From positions 248,001 through 312,000 of the forward strand of contig NZ_ASVU01000002.1 of assembly GCF_000407365.1 (NCBI RefSeq): a stretch of DNA of 64,000 nt, given 5' to 3'. A model generated the notes under the pieces. That model did not search any database and was not told where the DNA came from. It saw only the letters and a list, made by a program, of their open reading frames with translations. Source of the DNA: Enterococcus asini ATCC 700915 (GTDB lineage: Bacteria; Bacillota; Bacilli; Lactobacillales; Enterococcaceae). The position numbers and the translations under genes were made by a program. Positions 20,991 to 29,289 of this stretch are shown in pieces (within the stretch, counting starts at the first letter, position 1; each line of letters begins with the position of its first letter).

Positions 20991-21078
20991 AAAAAAGTCA
21001 AACAATCGGCGGCAGTAAGCTTTCGTAAAAGAACCTGGGAAAGCTTACGGAAGAAGACCGGGATTGTTTGACTTTTTT
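20991..21078. repeat. Large nested inverted repeat, probable bidirectional terminator
   Basis: Outer arms AAAAAAGTCAAACAATC (20991-21007) and its exact complement (21062-21078) enclose an inner 10-bp stem GTAAGCTTTC/GAAAGCTTAC (21015-21024 with 21039-21048). The right end runs into a T-stretch. This is far larger than the other terminators in the window. Confidence 0.85.
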
Positions 21079-21129
21079 TCTTTTCTCAGGAACCTTCACG
21101 GACTTTTTCCAAAATTCTTTTTAGGAGTA

Positions 21130-21138
21130 TGGTATAAT
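21130..21138 (+). promoter_or_regulatory. Promoter of the DUF1149 gene (extended -10)
   Basis: TGG followed by TATAAT (21133-21138); the -35 region is poor. Confidence 0.55.
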
Positions 21139-21182
21139 TTTTGGTAGCAGAATTTGTAGCGCAAATAAGGAGGAAGTACAAG

Positions 21183-21584
21183 GTGGAAATCAAACGTCAA
21201 AAACCCATGGTAGAAGCTTATCATTACGATCAACGGATACCAGATCAAGAATACGAAACAAAATTAAACGTGGGCTTTGCCCCATTGGAGTCCAATGATC
21301 CGAACTATCCGAAAGAAAACAGCATTTTAGGGGCCCGCTTGGAATTTGTCTTAGCGTTTAAAGAATATGTGCTTTCCGGACAAATCAGTCAGATCAATCA
21401 CATTCTCAACCGGAAAATCACCCAACAAGAGGATTTGACAAAAGAAGAAATCGACATCATCGTGGCGCCTTTGTTTGATTTGGTGGAACGAATCAGCTAT
21501 GAAGTGACGGAAATCGCCACTGACGAACCTGGTTTGAAGCTGAACTTTCAAGCGGATGCTACCTTAGCAGAAGCGGAGGAATAA
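21183..21584 (+). CDS. DUF1149 family protein
   Basis: 133 residues from GTG 21183, 8 bp after AAGGAGGA; the open frame extending to 21141 precedes the ribosome site. The EIKRQKPMVEAYHYDQR start and the NVGFAPLE segment belong to the DUF1149 family of lactic acid bacteria. The fold resembles SecB-type proteins in some family members, but no function is established. The glyoxalase-family gene follows 2 bp later and is likely co-transcribed. Confidence 0.85.
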   Translation: MEIKRQKPMVEAYHYDQRIPDQEYETKLNVGFAPLESNDPNYPKENSILGARLEFVLAFKEYVLSGQISQINHILNRKITQQEDLTKEEIDIIVAPLFDLVERISYEVTEIATDEPGLKLNFQADATLAEAEE

Positions 21585-21586
21585 GC

Positions 21587-21964
21587 ATGTTTACCGATGA
21601 AACCCAAGTAATGTTGTATGTGACGGACGTGGCAGCAGCCGGAGCTTTTTGGGAAAGTTTGGGCTTTGTAATTTTGGAAGAATCCGAAGCAGACGGCACA
21701 TTGGTCTTGGAAATCGCGCCAAGCACTGAGAGCAACTTGCACTTGGTCTTGTATGATTTGAATTATGTTCAAAGCCACTCTCCTGAAGTGAATATCGCGG
21801 CGCCGTCGATTCTCTTTACGGCCACGGATGTGTTGGATTTGTATCAGCGGATGCAAGTTTTAAACGTGACCTTAGGGGAAATGGTGCAGTTAGGAGAACA
21901 GTTGATTTTCAACTTTGCCGATCCCGAGGGCAATTATTTCGCCGTCAGCGGACCGAATCAGTAA
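21587..21964 (+). CDS. Glyoxalase/bleomycin-resistance (VOC) family protein
   Basis: 125 residues with one VOC-type domain made of two beta-alpha-beta-beta-beta repeats; the second repeat shows the typical GNYFAVSGP ending. It is probably a cytoplasmic metal-dependent lyase, isomerase or binding protein; the substrate cannot be assigned. Several metal-ligand positions expected of a real glyoxalase I are not obvious, so binding without catalysis is possible. It overlaps functionally with nothing nearby and ends before a clear terminator. Confidence 0.78.
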   Translation: MFTDETQVMLYVTDVAAAGAFWESLGFVILEESEADGTLVLEIAPSTESNLHLVLYDLNYVQSHSPEVNIAAPSILFTATDVLDLYQRMQVLNVTLGEMVQLGEQLIFNFADPEGNYFAVSGPNQ

Positions 21965-22006
21965 GAATTAGCAGAATCTCGCATTACAATAGCTAAAGCT
22001 AAACAC

Positions 22007-22044
22007 GCCACTGACCAAACTTTTTTGGCCGGTGGCTTTTTTTT
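22007..22044 (+). terminator. Terminator of the DUF1149-VOC operon
   Basis: Imperfect 10-bp stem GCCACTGACC/GGCCGGTGGC followed by eight T residues. Confidence 0.8.
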
Positions 22045-22168
22045 AATCAGATAATCGGAAGCTTGTGTTCAGTCATTGCCGGAAAGTAACTATCAGGGGG
22101 AATTCTTCGCTTTTCTTTTGGAAAGGGCGTACACTAAATGAAAGAACAAACAAGGAGGTGGCGAAGTT

Positions 22169-22903
22169 TTGAAGCCTTATGTTTTTGCCATTGGGGATGT
22201 CCATGGCATGTATGATTTGTTCACAAAAGTAGTGGATTACTGTGACCCCAGCTTGCACCAGTTGATCCTGATGGGGGATTTAAACGATCGCGGCCCCCAG
22301 GTGAAGGAGAGCTTTTTATTGGGGAAAAAGCTGGTGGAAGAGCAAGGGGCAGTGTATCTCATGGGCAATCATGAAGAGCTGTTTTTGTATTTTCTCGACC
22401 GACCGGAAGATGTAGGGGCGTTGTATGAGCAAAATGGTGGCCGCCAGACCATTGAAAGTTTGCTGCATAAAGGGGCTTGGGAAGAGTATTCTCCCACGGA
22501 AATCGCCATGATGATCAAAAGTCGTTACAAGGATTTGGTGGCTTTTTTGCGGGAGCGACCGTTATATGCCCAGTGGGGTCCTTACGTTTTTGTCCACGCG
22601 GGGGTGGATCTTCACAAAAAGGATTGGCGGAAAACTAGTCCCCATGATTTTGTGTGGATCAGAGAAGACTTTCATCAAAGTCCCAACCATACGGGAAAAA
22701 CCATCGTCTTCGGGCACACCATTACCCCGGCGCTTCATGGGGATATGATGACCACGGATTTGTGGCAGCAAGATCATAAAATCGGTATCGACGGCGGGGC
22801 AGTCTTTGGGGGCAGTCTCCACGGAGTGATTTTTGATCAAAAAGGAATCTTGCAAGATATTGAGTATCAAAATTTAACCGGACCTTGGCAGCCATCGATT
22901 TAG
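22169..22903 (+). CDS. PPP-type metallophosphoesterase (bis-tetraphosphatase/Ser-Thr phosphatase family)
   Basis: 244 residues starting at TTG 22169, ten bases after AAGGAGG. The motifs GDVHGMYD, GDLNDRGP and GNHEELFL near the N-terminus, with HAGVD and FGHT further on, are the metal ligands and catalytic residues of the PPP phosphatase fold. Close bacterial relatives are annotated as serine/threonine protein phosphatases or diadenosine tetraphosphatases; the actual substrate is unknown. Single gene with its own terminator. Confidence 0.88.
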   Translation: MKPYVFAIGDVHGMYDLFTKVVDYCDPSLHQLILMGDLNDRGPQVKESFLLGKKLVEEQGAVYLMGNHEELFLYFLDRPEDVGALYEQNGGRQTIESLLHKGAWEEYSPTEIAMMIKSRYKDLVAFLRERPLYAQWGPYVFVHAGVDLHKKDWRKTSPHDFVWIREDFHQSPNHTGKTIVFGHTITPALHGDMMTTDLWQQDHKIGIDGGAVFGGSLHGVIFDQKGILQDIEYQNLTGPWQPSI

Positions 22904-22916
22904 CAAACTAGGACGA

Positions 22917-22951
22917 AACGAGATTGAGCCATCTGCTCAGTCTCGTTTTTT
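22917..22951 (+). terminator. Terminator after the phosphoesterase gene
   Basis: 13-bp stem AACGAGATTGAGC/GCTCAGTCTCGTT with one G-U pair, 5-nt loop and T-run. Confidence 0.9.
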
Positions 22952-22989
22952 TATGGTAAAATAACCGAGATAGGAAAGGTTGTGACCAT

Positions 22990-25158
22990 GTGGAACAAGA
23001 GATTTTTGACTTATTAGCAAAAGAATTGAAAACCTATCGCCCGCAACAGATCAAACGGGTGTTGGAATTATTACTTGGGGGCAATACGGTGCCTTTTATT
23101 GCCCGGTATCGAAAAGAAGTCACCGGGAATTTAGATGAAGTGCAGATTCGCGAAATCGAAGAGCGGTATCACTACTTAGAAAATTTGGAAAAGCGCAAAG
23201 AAGAAATCTTGCGCTTGATTGAAGAACAAGACAAGTTGACACCGGAACTGGCAGCGGCCATTAAAAAAGCCAGCAAAATGCAACAACTGGAAGACTTGTA
23301 TCGTCCGTATAAACAAAAGCAGCGGACCAAAGCAACGATTGCCAAAGAACGAGGCTTGGCACCTTTGGCGAGCTGGCTGTTGTCCTTGCCTAAACAAGGA
23401 GACATAGAAAAAGAAGCGGCGAACTATGTTAACGAGGAAAAAGAAGTGCCTGATGTAGCTGCGGCTTTGGCAGGAGCCCATGAGATTTTGGCGGAGCAAT
23501 TTGGCGATAATGCAACATTTCGCACGTGGATCCGTAGCTATACGGAAAATCATGGGTTGTTTGTCAGTAAGGTCAAAGACGCGGAAAAAGACGAAAAGGG
23601 CGTCTACGAGATGTACTACGACTTTAGCGAGCCGGTGAAAAAAATGGTCTCTCACCGGGTCTTGGCTAGCAACCGTGGGGAAAAAGAAGACATTTTAAAA
23701 GTTGCCATTCAAGTTCCGGAAGAAAAAATCATGGACTACTTCCATAAACAGCTGATTACTAACCCAAGTGTTACGGAATCAGCGGTGGTCGCGGCTTACG
23801 AAGATGCGTACAAACGTTTTATCGCCCCGGCCATCGAACGGGAAATTCGTGGACAGTTGACGGAAATGGCAGATGAACAAGCGATTGCGATTTTCGGGGA
23901 AAACCTGCGCAACTTGCTTTTGCAGCCCCCATTGAAAGGCAAAGTGGTCATGGGCTTTGATCCGGCTTATCGGACAGGCTGTAAGTTGGCTATATTGGAT
24001 GCCACAGGGAAAGTCTTAGGCATTTCCGTGATTTATCCCCATGCTCCGGCAAATGCAAGTAAGCGGGCGGCGGCGAAAGAGCAGTTTGTGAAGTTAGTGG
24101 AACAGTACGGTGTGGACATGGTGGCCATTGGCAATGGGACCGCCAGCCGGGAATCAGAACAGTTTGTGGCAGAAGAGTTACGACGAGTATCCCGGGAAGT
24201 CTTTTACGTAATCGTCAATGAAGCCGGCGCCTCCGTGTATTCCGCCAGTGATATTGCCCGCAGTGAGTTTCCTGATTTGGCCGTGGAAGAACGCAGTGCC
24301 ATTAGTATCGGGCGGCGTTTGCAAGATCCATTGGCAGAATTGGTAAAAATCGATCCCAAAGCCGTGGGTGTGGGGCAATACCAGCACGACGTTTCTCAAA
24401 AGCGCTTAGGGGAACAGTTGGATTTCGTAGTGGAAACCGTGGTCAACCAAGTCGGGGTAGATGTGAATACCGCCAGTCCGCAGTTGTTGCAACACATTTC
24501 CGGACTGAATAAAACCACCGCTCAAAATATTTTGACCTACCGAGAAGAAAACGGTGCTTTTACCACACGGACACAATTGAAAAAAGTCCCTCGTCTAGGG
24601 CCAAAAGCTTATGAACAAGCGATTGGTTTCTTACGGATTCCGGGTGGTAAGCAAGTCTTGGACAACACGGGGATTCACCCGGAAAGTTACAGTGTAGCCA
24701 AAAGTATCTTGGCTACGGCAGGCTTAAAGGAAAACGAACTGGGTACACCAATTGCAACAGAGCGCTTAAAAGCCTTGGATAGTAATTCTTTAGTGCAAGA
24801 GCTAGGCGTGGGGAAAGCTACTTTGCAAGACATTCTCAAAGCGCTCTTGCAACCGGGCCGCGACATGCGTGACGAGATGCCGGCGCCATTGTTGAGAAAA
24901 GATGTGCTTAAAATGGAAGATCTCATACCCGGGATGGAATTAAAAGGCACTGTGCGCAATGTGATTGATTTCGGCGCTTTTGTGGACATCGGCGTCAAAC
25001 AAGATGGCCTCGTACACATTTCCAAACTCAGCGATCGTTTCGTAAAACATCCGAAAGACGTGGTAGCCGTGGGGGATGTGGTTACGGTTTGGGTGGAAAC
25101 CGTTGACTTGAAAAAGGGCCGCATCGGTTTGACCATGGTGGAACCAAGAAAGGGCTAA
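22990..25158 (+). CDS. tex: Tex family RNA-binding transcription accessory protein
   Basis: 722 residues, GTG start at 22990 after an AGGAAAGG site. Tex architecture: N-terminal helical region, YqgF/RNase H-like domain (VVMGFDPAYRTGCKLA around residue 320), helix-hairpin-helix motifs (about 500-560) and a C-terminal S1 domain (IPGMELKGTVRNVIDFGAF onward). Tex is a conserved nucleic-acid-binding protein that influences transcription; its exact role in this group is unclear. The SprT-like gene starts 2 bp after its stop, as in many lactic acid bacteria. Confidence 0.95.
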   Translation: MEQEIFDLLAKELKTYRPQQIKRVLELLLGGNTVPFIARYRKEVTGNLDEVQIREIEERYHYLENLEKRKEEILRLIEEQDKLTPELAAAIKKASKMQQLEDLYRPYKQKQRTKATIAKERGLAPLASWLLSLPKQGDIEKEAANYVNEEKEVPDVAAALAGAHEILAEQFGDNATFRTWIRSYTENHGLFVSKVKDAEKDEKGVYEMYYDFSEPVKKMVSHRVLASNRGEKEDILKVAIQVPEEKIMDYFHKQLITNPSVTESAVVAAYEDAYKRFIAPAIEREIRGQLTEMADEQAIAIFGENLRNLLLQPPLKGKVVMGFDPAYRTGCKLAILDATGKVLGISVIYPHAPANASKRAAAKEQFVKLVEQYGVDMVAIGNGTASRESEQFVAEELRRVSREVFYVIVNEAGASVYSASDIARSEFPDLAVEERSAISIGRRLQDPLAELVKIDPKAVGVGQYQHDVSQKRLGEQLDFVVETVVNQVGVDVNTASPQLLQHISGLNKTTAQNILTYREENGAFTTRTQLKKVPRLGPKAYEQAIGFLRIPGGKQVLDNTGIHPESYSVAKSILATAGLKENELGTPIATERLKALDSNSLVQELGVGKATLQDILKALLQPGRDMRDEMPAPLLRKDVLKMEDLIPGMELKGTVRNVIDFGAFVDIGVKQDGLVHISKLSDRFVKHPKDVVAVGDVVTVWVETVDLKKGRIGLTMVEPRKG

Positions 25159-25160
25159 AG

Positions 25161-25607
25161 ATGACGAATCAAGAACTACAAGTCCTGGTAGAAGAGATTT
25201 CATTAGCCAGTTTTGGCCGCCCTTTTCGTCACCAAGCGGTTTTCAATGGTCGCCTGAAAACCACCGGGGGCCGTTATCACTTACAGGACCATCATCTGGA
25301 TTTTAATCCGAGTCTTTTTGCCCAAGTATCGGCGGAAGTCCAGCGAGGGATCATCGTCCATGAGCTATGTCACTACCATCTTCATTTGACTAGTCGGGGT
25401 TACCGTCATCAGGACCGGGATTTTAAAGAATTGCTCGCGGCCACAAAAGGGTTACGCTACGCTCCACGATTAGCACAAGCTTCGCCCTTGTGGCACTACC
25501 GCTGTAGGAAATGTGGTCAAGAATATCAGCGGAAACGGCGACTCAATACCCAGAAGTATCGCTGTGGTCGCTGTCGTGGCGAGCTGATTTTCATCAAAAA
25601 AGGCTGA
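25161..25607 (+). CDS. SprT-like zinc metallopeptidase-domain protein
   Basis: 148 residues. The zinc-binding motif HELCH (67-71) in VHELCHYHLH marks a SprT/Spartan-type metallopeptidase, and the C-terminal YRCRKCGQEY and YRCGRCRGEL pairs form a zinc ribbon. Eukaryotic relatives cut DNA-protein crosslinks; bacterial SprT-like proteins of this size have no proven role. It is coupled to tex (2-bp gap), suggesting a link to nucleic-acid metabolism, but this is inference. Confidence 0.9.
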   Translation: MTNQELQVLVEEISLASFGRPFRHQAVFNGRLKTTGGRYHLQDHHLDFNPSLFAQVSAEVQRGIIVHELCHYHLHLTSRGYRHQDRDFKELLAATKGLRYAPRLAQASPLWHYRCRKCGQEYQRKRRLNTQKYRCGRCRGELIFIKKG

Positions 25608-25662
25608 CTTTTTTAAGAAAAAAGCAAGAAGCGGACCAAAAACAAGGGAAAAGGAAACTTGG

Positions 25663-25691
25663 TTGCACTTTTTGTTGATTTGTTAGATAAT
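25663..25691 (+). promoter_or_regulatory. murC promoter
   Basis: TTGCAC (25663-25668), 17-bp spacer, GATAAT (25686-25691). It overlaps an upstream in-frame ATG at 25690, so murC starts at ATG 25750. Confidence 0.75.
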
Positions 25692-25749
25692 GTTGTTCGT
25701 GAATTGCAGAGTAAGCGCAGTGAATCCAAGAAAAGAGGACGACCATCAA

Positions 25750-27084
25750 ATGACAGCTAAAGATAAACTTTACCATTTCGTCGGCATTAAAGGCTCTGGT
25801 ATGAGCTCGTTGGCATTGGTTTTACATGAAAAAGGCTACAAAGTACAAGGTTCCGATGTGGAACAGTACTTCTTTACGCAACGGGATTTGGAAAAGGCGG
25901 GCATCAAGCTTTTGCCTTTTGATGCGGACAATATCCAACCAAACATGATTGTAATCGCCGGTAATGCTTTCCCTGACAGCCATCCAGAAATTGTCCGGGC
26001 AAAAGAAATCGGGGATGAAGTCATTCGCTATCACGATTTTATCGGCAAATTTATCCAAGACTATACCAGTATTGCAGTAACTGGGTCCCACGGGAAAACC
26101 AGCACCACTGGATTGTTGGCCCATGTCTTTAGTGGGGTTAGCCCAACGAGTTACTTAATTGGCGATGGCACTGGCCACGGGGTACCAGATGCGGACTTCT
26201 TCGCTTTTGAAGCCTGTGAATACCGCCGTCACTTCTTGGCGTATTCCCCAGACTATGTCATCATGACCAATATCGACTTCGACCATCCTGATTACTACCA
26301 TAGTATTGAAGACGTCTTTGATGCGTTCCAATCCATGGCTAACCAAGTGAAAAAAGGCATTTTTGCTTATGGGGATGACCCTTACTTGCGGAAAATCAAA
26401 GCCGATGTGCCGATTTATTACTACGGTATCAGTGAAAACGACGACATTCGCGCCTATAATATCAAACGGACGACAAAAGGTTCTGAATTTGATGTTTCCA
26501 TTAAAGGGGAATTCCTTAGTCACTTCGAATTACCAGCGTTCGGTAAACATAATATCTTAAACGCACTAGGAATCATCGGGGCGGCTCATTTAGAAGGCAT
26601 CCCAATGGACGAAGTGGGAGAAGAAATGAAGAGCTTTGGCGGCGTAAAACGGCGCTTCACGGAAAAAACAGTGGCGGACATGACCATCGTGGACGACTAC
26701 GCTCACCATCCAGCGGAAATCAAAGCTACCATTGATGCGGCCCGTCAAAAGTATCCGAAAAAAGAAATCATTGCCGTATTCCAACCCCATACCTTTACTC
26801 GGACCATTGCTTTAATGGACGATTTTGCGGAAGCGTTGGACTTGGCAGACCAAGTGTACTTGTGTGATATCTTTGGTTCTGCTCGGGAAACCCAAGGGGA
26901 CGTGAAAATTGAAGATTTAGGGGCGAAGATCCACAAAGGCGGCCAAGTCATTAAAGAAGACAATATGTCTCCTTTATTGGACTATGAAAATGCCGTAGTC
27001 ATCTTTATGGGTGCCGGGGATGTTCAAAAATTTGAACAAGCCTATGAAAAGCTATTGAGTAACACTACTCGTAACGTTTTATAA
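25750..27084 (+). CDS. murC: UDP-N-acetylmuramate--L-alanine ligase
   Basis: 444 residues, standard length. Motifs: N-terminal Rossmann-type [16 protein letters not shown]-binding [13 protein letters not shown], and [13 protein letters not shown] in the C-terminal domain. It adds L-alanine to UDP-MurNAc, the first amino-acid step of peptidoglycan precursor synthesis, in the cytoplasm. Monocistronic, between its own promoter and a strong terminator. Confidence 0.98.
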   Translation: MTAKDKLYHFVGIKGSGMSSLALVLHEKGYKVQGSDVEQYFFTQRDLEKAGIKLLPFDADNIQPNMIVIAGNAFPDSHPEIVRAKEIGDEVIRYHDFIGKFIQDYTSIAVTGSHGKTSTTGLLAHVFSGVSPTSYLIGDGTGHGVPDADFFAFEACEYRRHFLAYSPDYVIMTNIDFDHPDYYHSIEDVFDAFQSMANQVKKGIFAYGDDPYLRKIKADVPIYYYGISENDDIRAYNIKRTTKGSEFDVSIKGEFLSHFELPAFGKHNILNALGIIGAAHLEGIPMDEVGEEMKSFGGVKRRFTEKTVADMTIVDDYAHHPAEIKATIDAARQKYPKKEIIAVFQPHTFTRTIALMDDFAEALDLADQVYLCDIFGSARETQGDVKIEDLGAKIHKGGQVIKEDNMSPLLDYENAVVIFMGAGDVQKFEQAYEKLLSNTTRNVL

Positions 27085-27094
27085 AAAGAACTCC

Positions 27095-27131
27095 ACAGGT
27101 CAAGGCGTTTGGCGTCCTTGGCCTGTTTTGC
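27095..27131 (+). terminator. murC terminator
   Basis: 11-bp stem ACAGGTCAAGG/CCTTGGCCTGT with one G-U, 10-nt loop and TTTT. Confidence 0.8.
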
Positions 27132-27175
27132 TATCTAAACTTTGGCAAAGACTGCTAAAGACAAATAGAGAATGC

Positions 27176-27203
27176 TTGCACTTTTACTCGGTTTTGATAA
27201 AAT
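27176..27203 (+). promoter_or_regulatory. Promoter of the MaoC-type gene
   Basis: TTGCAC (27176-27181), 16-bp spacer, TAAAAT (27198-27203). Confidence 0.7.
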
Positions 27204-27244
27204 TGTATGTATCAATGAAATCAGGAAATTCAGGAGGTAGCAAC

Positions 27245-27706
27245 GTGCAGATAAATCGCAGCAAGCGGCTAGGAAAGACTTTAGAAGAAATCGAGGAAGG
27301 AGACTCGTTATCCTTAACTGAGTCGATTGAAGATAGTCAACTTCTGTTATACCTGGGATTGACCAATGATGCCAATCCACTGTACATCCAACACGATTAC
27401 GCCCAAGATACAGAATACCAACGGCCAATCGTGCCTAGTGTGATGCTAATGGGCATCATCACATCCGCCATTAGTAAGCATTTACCGGGACCAGGTTCCC
27501 ATGTGGTGAATTTTTCCGTGAACTTTATCGAACCGGTATATCACTATGAGACTTTGACCTTTGAGTTTGAAGTCATCAAAGTGGACAAGATGAAAGATGT
27601 GGTGACGATTTCCGTCGAGGCGGTTAATGTGGAAGACAGTCGTGTGTTAGATGCGGTAGTCATGGTGCAACCTCCTGCCAAGAAAGTGAGTGATGAACTT
27701 GAATAA
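27245..27706 (+). CDS. MaoC-type hotdog dehydratase-domain protein
   Basis: 153 residues from GTG 27245, right behind AGGAGG and downstream of the promoter; the longer frame from 27128 overlaps the promoter and murC terminator. The segment LTNDANPLYIQHDYA, with Asp and His in the MaoC hydratase pattern, followed by IVPSVMLMGIITSAI, matches MaoC-like enoyl/hydroxyacyl thioester hydratases. It may act on an acyl-CoA or acyl-ACP; no fatty-acid gene adjoins it. It overlaps the start of the BI-1 family gene by 14 bp. Confidence 0.8.
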   Translation: MQINRSKRLGKTLEEIEEGDSLSLTESIEDSQLLLYLGLTNDANPLYIQHDYAQDTEYQRPIVPSVMLMGIITSAISKHLPGPGSHVVNFSVNFIEPVYHYETLTFEFEVIKVDKMKDVVTISVEAVNVEDSRVLDAVVMVQPPAKKVSDELE

Positions 27707-28415
27707 TTCAAATATTCGGGCGCCAAAGCCCGGTCTGAACATTACTAATATTACTGGACTGAATCGTTTTTACGCAAAAGTCTACGGGATTTTTGCCGCT
27801 GGCCTGGGGATGAGCGCCGTGAGTGCGTACCTTGGCTCCCAAGTGTTCCAAGCCCAAGTGATTTCCTTTATCCAACGGTTCCCCTTAGGAATCTGGGGTT
27901 TGTGGATTTTACAGTTGGTTTTAGTCGCCGTCATGGGGCGTAAAGCGACGAAAAATCCGGCGTTAACCATGGCTGGTTTCGTGGTTTACTCCTTATTAAC
28001 CGGCTTAACCTTGTCCGTGACCTTGATGCTATACAGTGGGGCTACGGTAGTCCAAGCTTTTCTGACCGCTACCGTGACGTTTGCGGGCGCTGCCTTGGTT
28101 GGGATGTTTATCAAGCGGGACTTGAGTATGGTGGGCCGCATCGGGATGATTTTAGTCTGGGGTTTGATCATTACCATGCTGTTGAATGTCTTTTTCTTCA
28201 AGAGTAGTGGCTTGGATTTAGTCGTTTCCTTCATCGGGGTCTTGGTCTTTACCGGATTAACCGCTTATGACAATCAGATGATTAAAAACTACTACGGCCA
28301 ATTCCAAAACGTGGAAAACACCGGGATTGCAACCTTTGTAGCTTTGCAGTTGTACTTGGACTTCATCAATATCTTCTTGTTCTTACTGCGAATCTTCGGC
28401 TACGACGACAATTAA
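27693..28415 (+). CDS. Bax inhibitor-1 (BI-1/YetJ) family membrane protein
   Basis: 240 residues, ATG 27693 (GTG 27690 is possible), starting inside the previous gene. Seven hydrophobic segments and the family ending with two acidic residues near the C-terminus (LTAYDNQMIKN, then LYLDFINIFLFLLRIFG) identify the BI-1/YetJ group. Bacillus YetJ is a pH-sensitive calcium leak channel. A similar role in the cytoplasmic membrane is likely but unproven here. Confidence 0.9.
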   Translation: MNLNNSNIRAPKPGLNITNITGLNRFYAKVYGIFAAGLGMSAVSAYLGSQVFQAQVISFIQRFPLGIWGLWILQLVLVAVMGRKATKNPALTMAGFVVYSLLTGLTLSVTLMLYSGATVVQAFLTATVTFAGAALVGMFIKRDLSMVGRIGMILVWGLIITMLLNVFFFKSSGLDLVVSFIGVLVFTGLTAYDNQMIKNYYGQFQNVENTGIATFVALQLYLDFINIFLFLLRIFGYDDN

Positions 28416-28430
28416 AATCAAACCAAGAAA

Positions 28431-28466
28431 AGCCGTTTTGGAAGATGCCTTTCAAAATGGCTTTTT
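28431..28466 (+). terminator. Terminator after the BI-1 family gene
   Basis: 10-bp stem AGCCGTTTTG/CAAAATGGCT with one G-U and a T-run. Confidence 0.85.
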
Positions 28467-28493
28467 ATTCGAACAAGAGGACGGGGGCACACT

Positions 28494-29192
28494 GTGAAAG
28501 CATTATTTATCTTTGACGATGGAAAAAACAGCACATTTTATCTTTATGATTTAATGAATGGGGTCAATCGCTTGATTCATTTCGCACCGGAAATTCCTTT
28601 GCAGACGATTACCTTAGGAGAACTCTATACAAGGGAACCCATTGAAAAATTCGTTGCCCACTTTGCCGGGGCCTTTAGTATTGAGGTTAAAAAATACTTA
28701 GTCATGGAAAAAGCAGAAGGTCTGGCTTTGGTGAGAAATAGCGGCTTAGCCAGTGATGGGAAATTTCATGTGACCAATCCCACGAGCTTTACCGCTTGTA
28801 AGAATCAAAAGCGCTATGAAGAGGGGGATTTGGCCCTCACACCGGAGGAAATCGACGCCTATATCAGCTGGCAAATTGACGATGATGGTAGTTTTGGGGT
28901 TTTCACCAGACAAGAAGACGTGATTCGCCTTATGCGTAGAAAACTCGTTACGCCTCGTTTGTCCATGGTGACAAAGCATGCGGGGAAGGTCAGCAACTAC
29001 ACGAAGACGAATTTGAACCTAAAGGATTTACTGAAGATGGGCAGTGGTTATTTGGCGAAAGGGGATGCTCCCATGAAAAAGCAGACGGTTCCCACACTGG
29101 GCACCTTTGAACTGAGTCAAGAACAGCCCTATCGCTTAGTCCGGATCGAATGGGCAGAAAACCCTGTGCAGCTTCGGGCACCATTACGTTAA
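28494..29192 (+). CDS. Uncharacterised cytoplasmic protein, possibly a degenerate LCP-like domain
   Basis: 232 residues, GTG start at 28494. I do not recognise it securely. There is no signal peptide or membrane helix. The pattern ITLGELYTREPIEKFVAHFAGAFSIEVKKYLVME, read in two overlapping parts, faintly resembles the region of LytR-CpsA-Psr proteins where a Gly-rich helix precedes the IDYYV strand, but the catalytic Arg and Asp of LCP enzymes are not evident. It sits alone between two terminators upstream of polA. Codon use is like its neighbours. Confidence 0.6.
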   Translation: MKALFIFDDGKNSTFYLYDLMNGVNRLIHFAPEIPLQTITLGELYTREPIEKFVAHFAGAFSIEVKKYLVMEKAEGLALVRNSGLASDGKFHVTNPTSFTACKNQKRYEEGDLALTPEEIDAYISWQIDDDGSFGVFTRQEDVIRLMRRKLVTPRLSMVTKHAGKVSNYTKTNLNLKDLLKMGSGYLAKGDAPMKKQTVPTLGTFELSQEQPYRLVRIEWAENPVQLRAPLR

Positions 29193-29201
29193 GAAGAACC
29201 T

Positions 29202-29229
29202 AAGGAGTGTGTTTGGCTCCTTTTTTTGT
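29202..29229 (+). terminator. Short terminator upstream of polA
   Basis: AAGGAG/CTCCTT stem with a 9-nt loop followed by a T-run. Confidence 0.6.
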
Positions 29230-29289
29230 TAGAATGAAGCAGAAGACTCAGGTTTTTGCGAGTCAGTCCCAGGAGATAGGAGTAAACAA

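Noticed and set aside
25690-25749. Longer N-terminus for murC
   Set aside because: The upstream ATG overlaps the -10 box of the murC promoter, and the family start matches ATG 25750.
27128-27244. Longer N-terminus for the MaoC-type protein
   Set aside because: It overlaps the murC terminator and the gene's own promoter; AGGAGG directly precedes GTG 27245.
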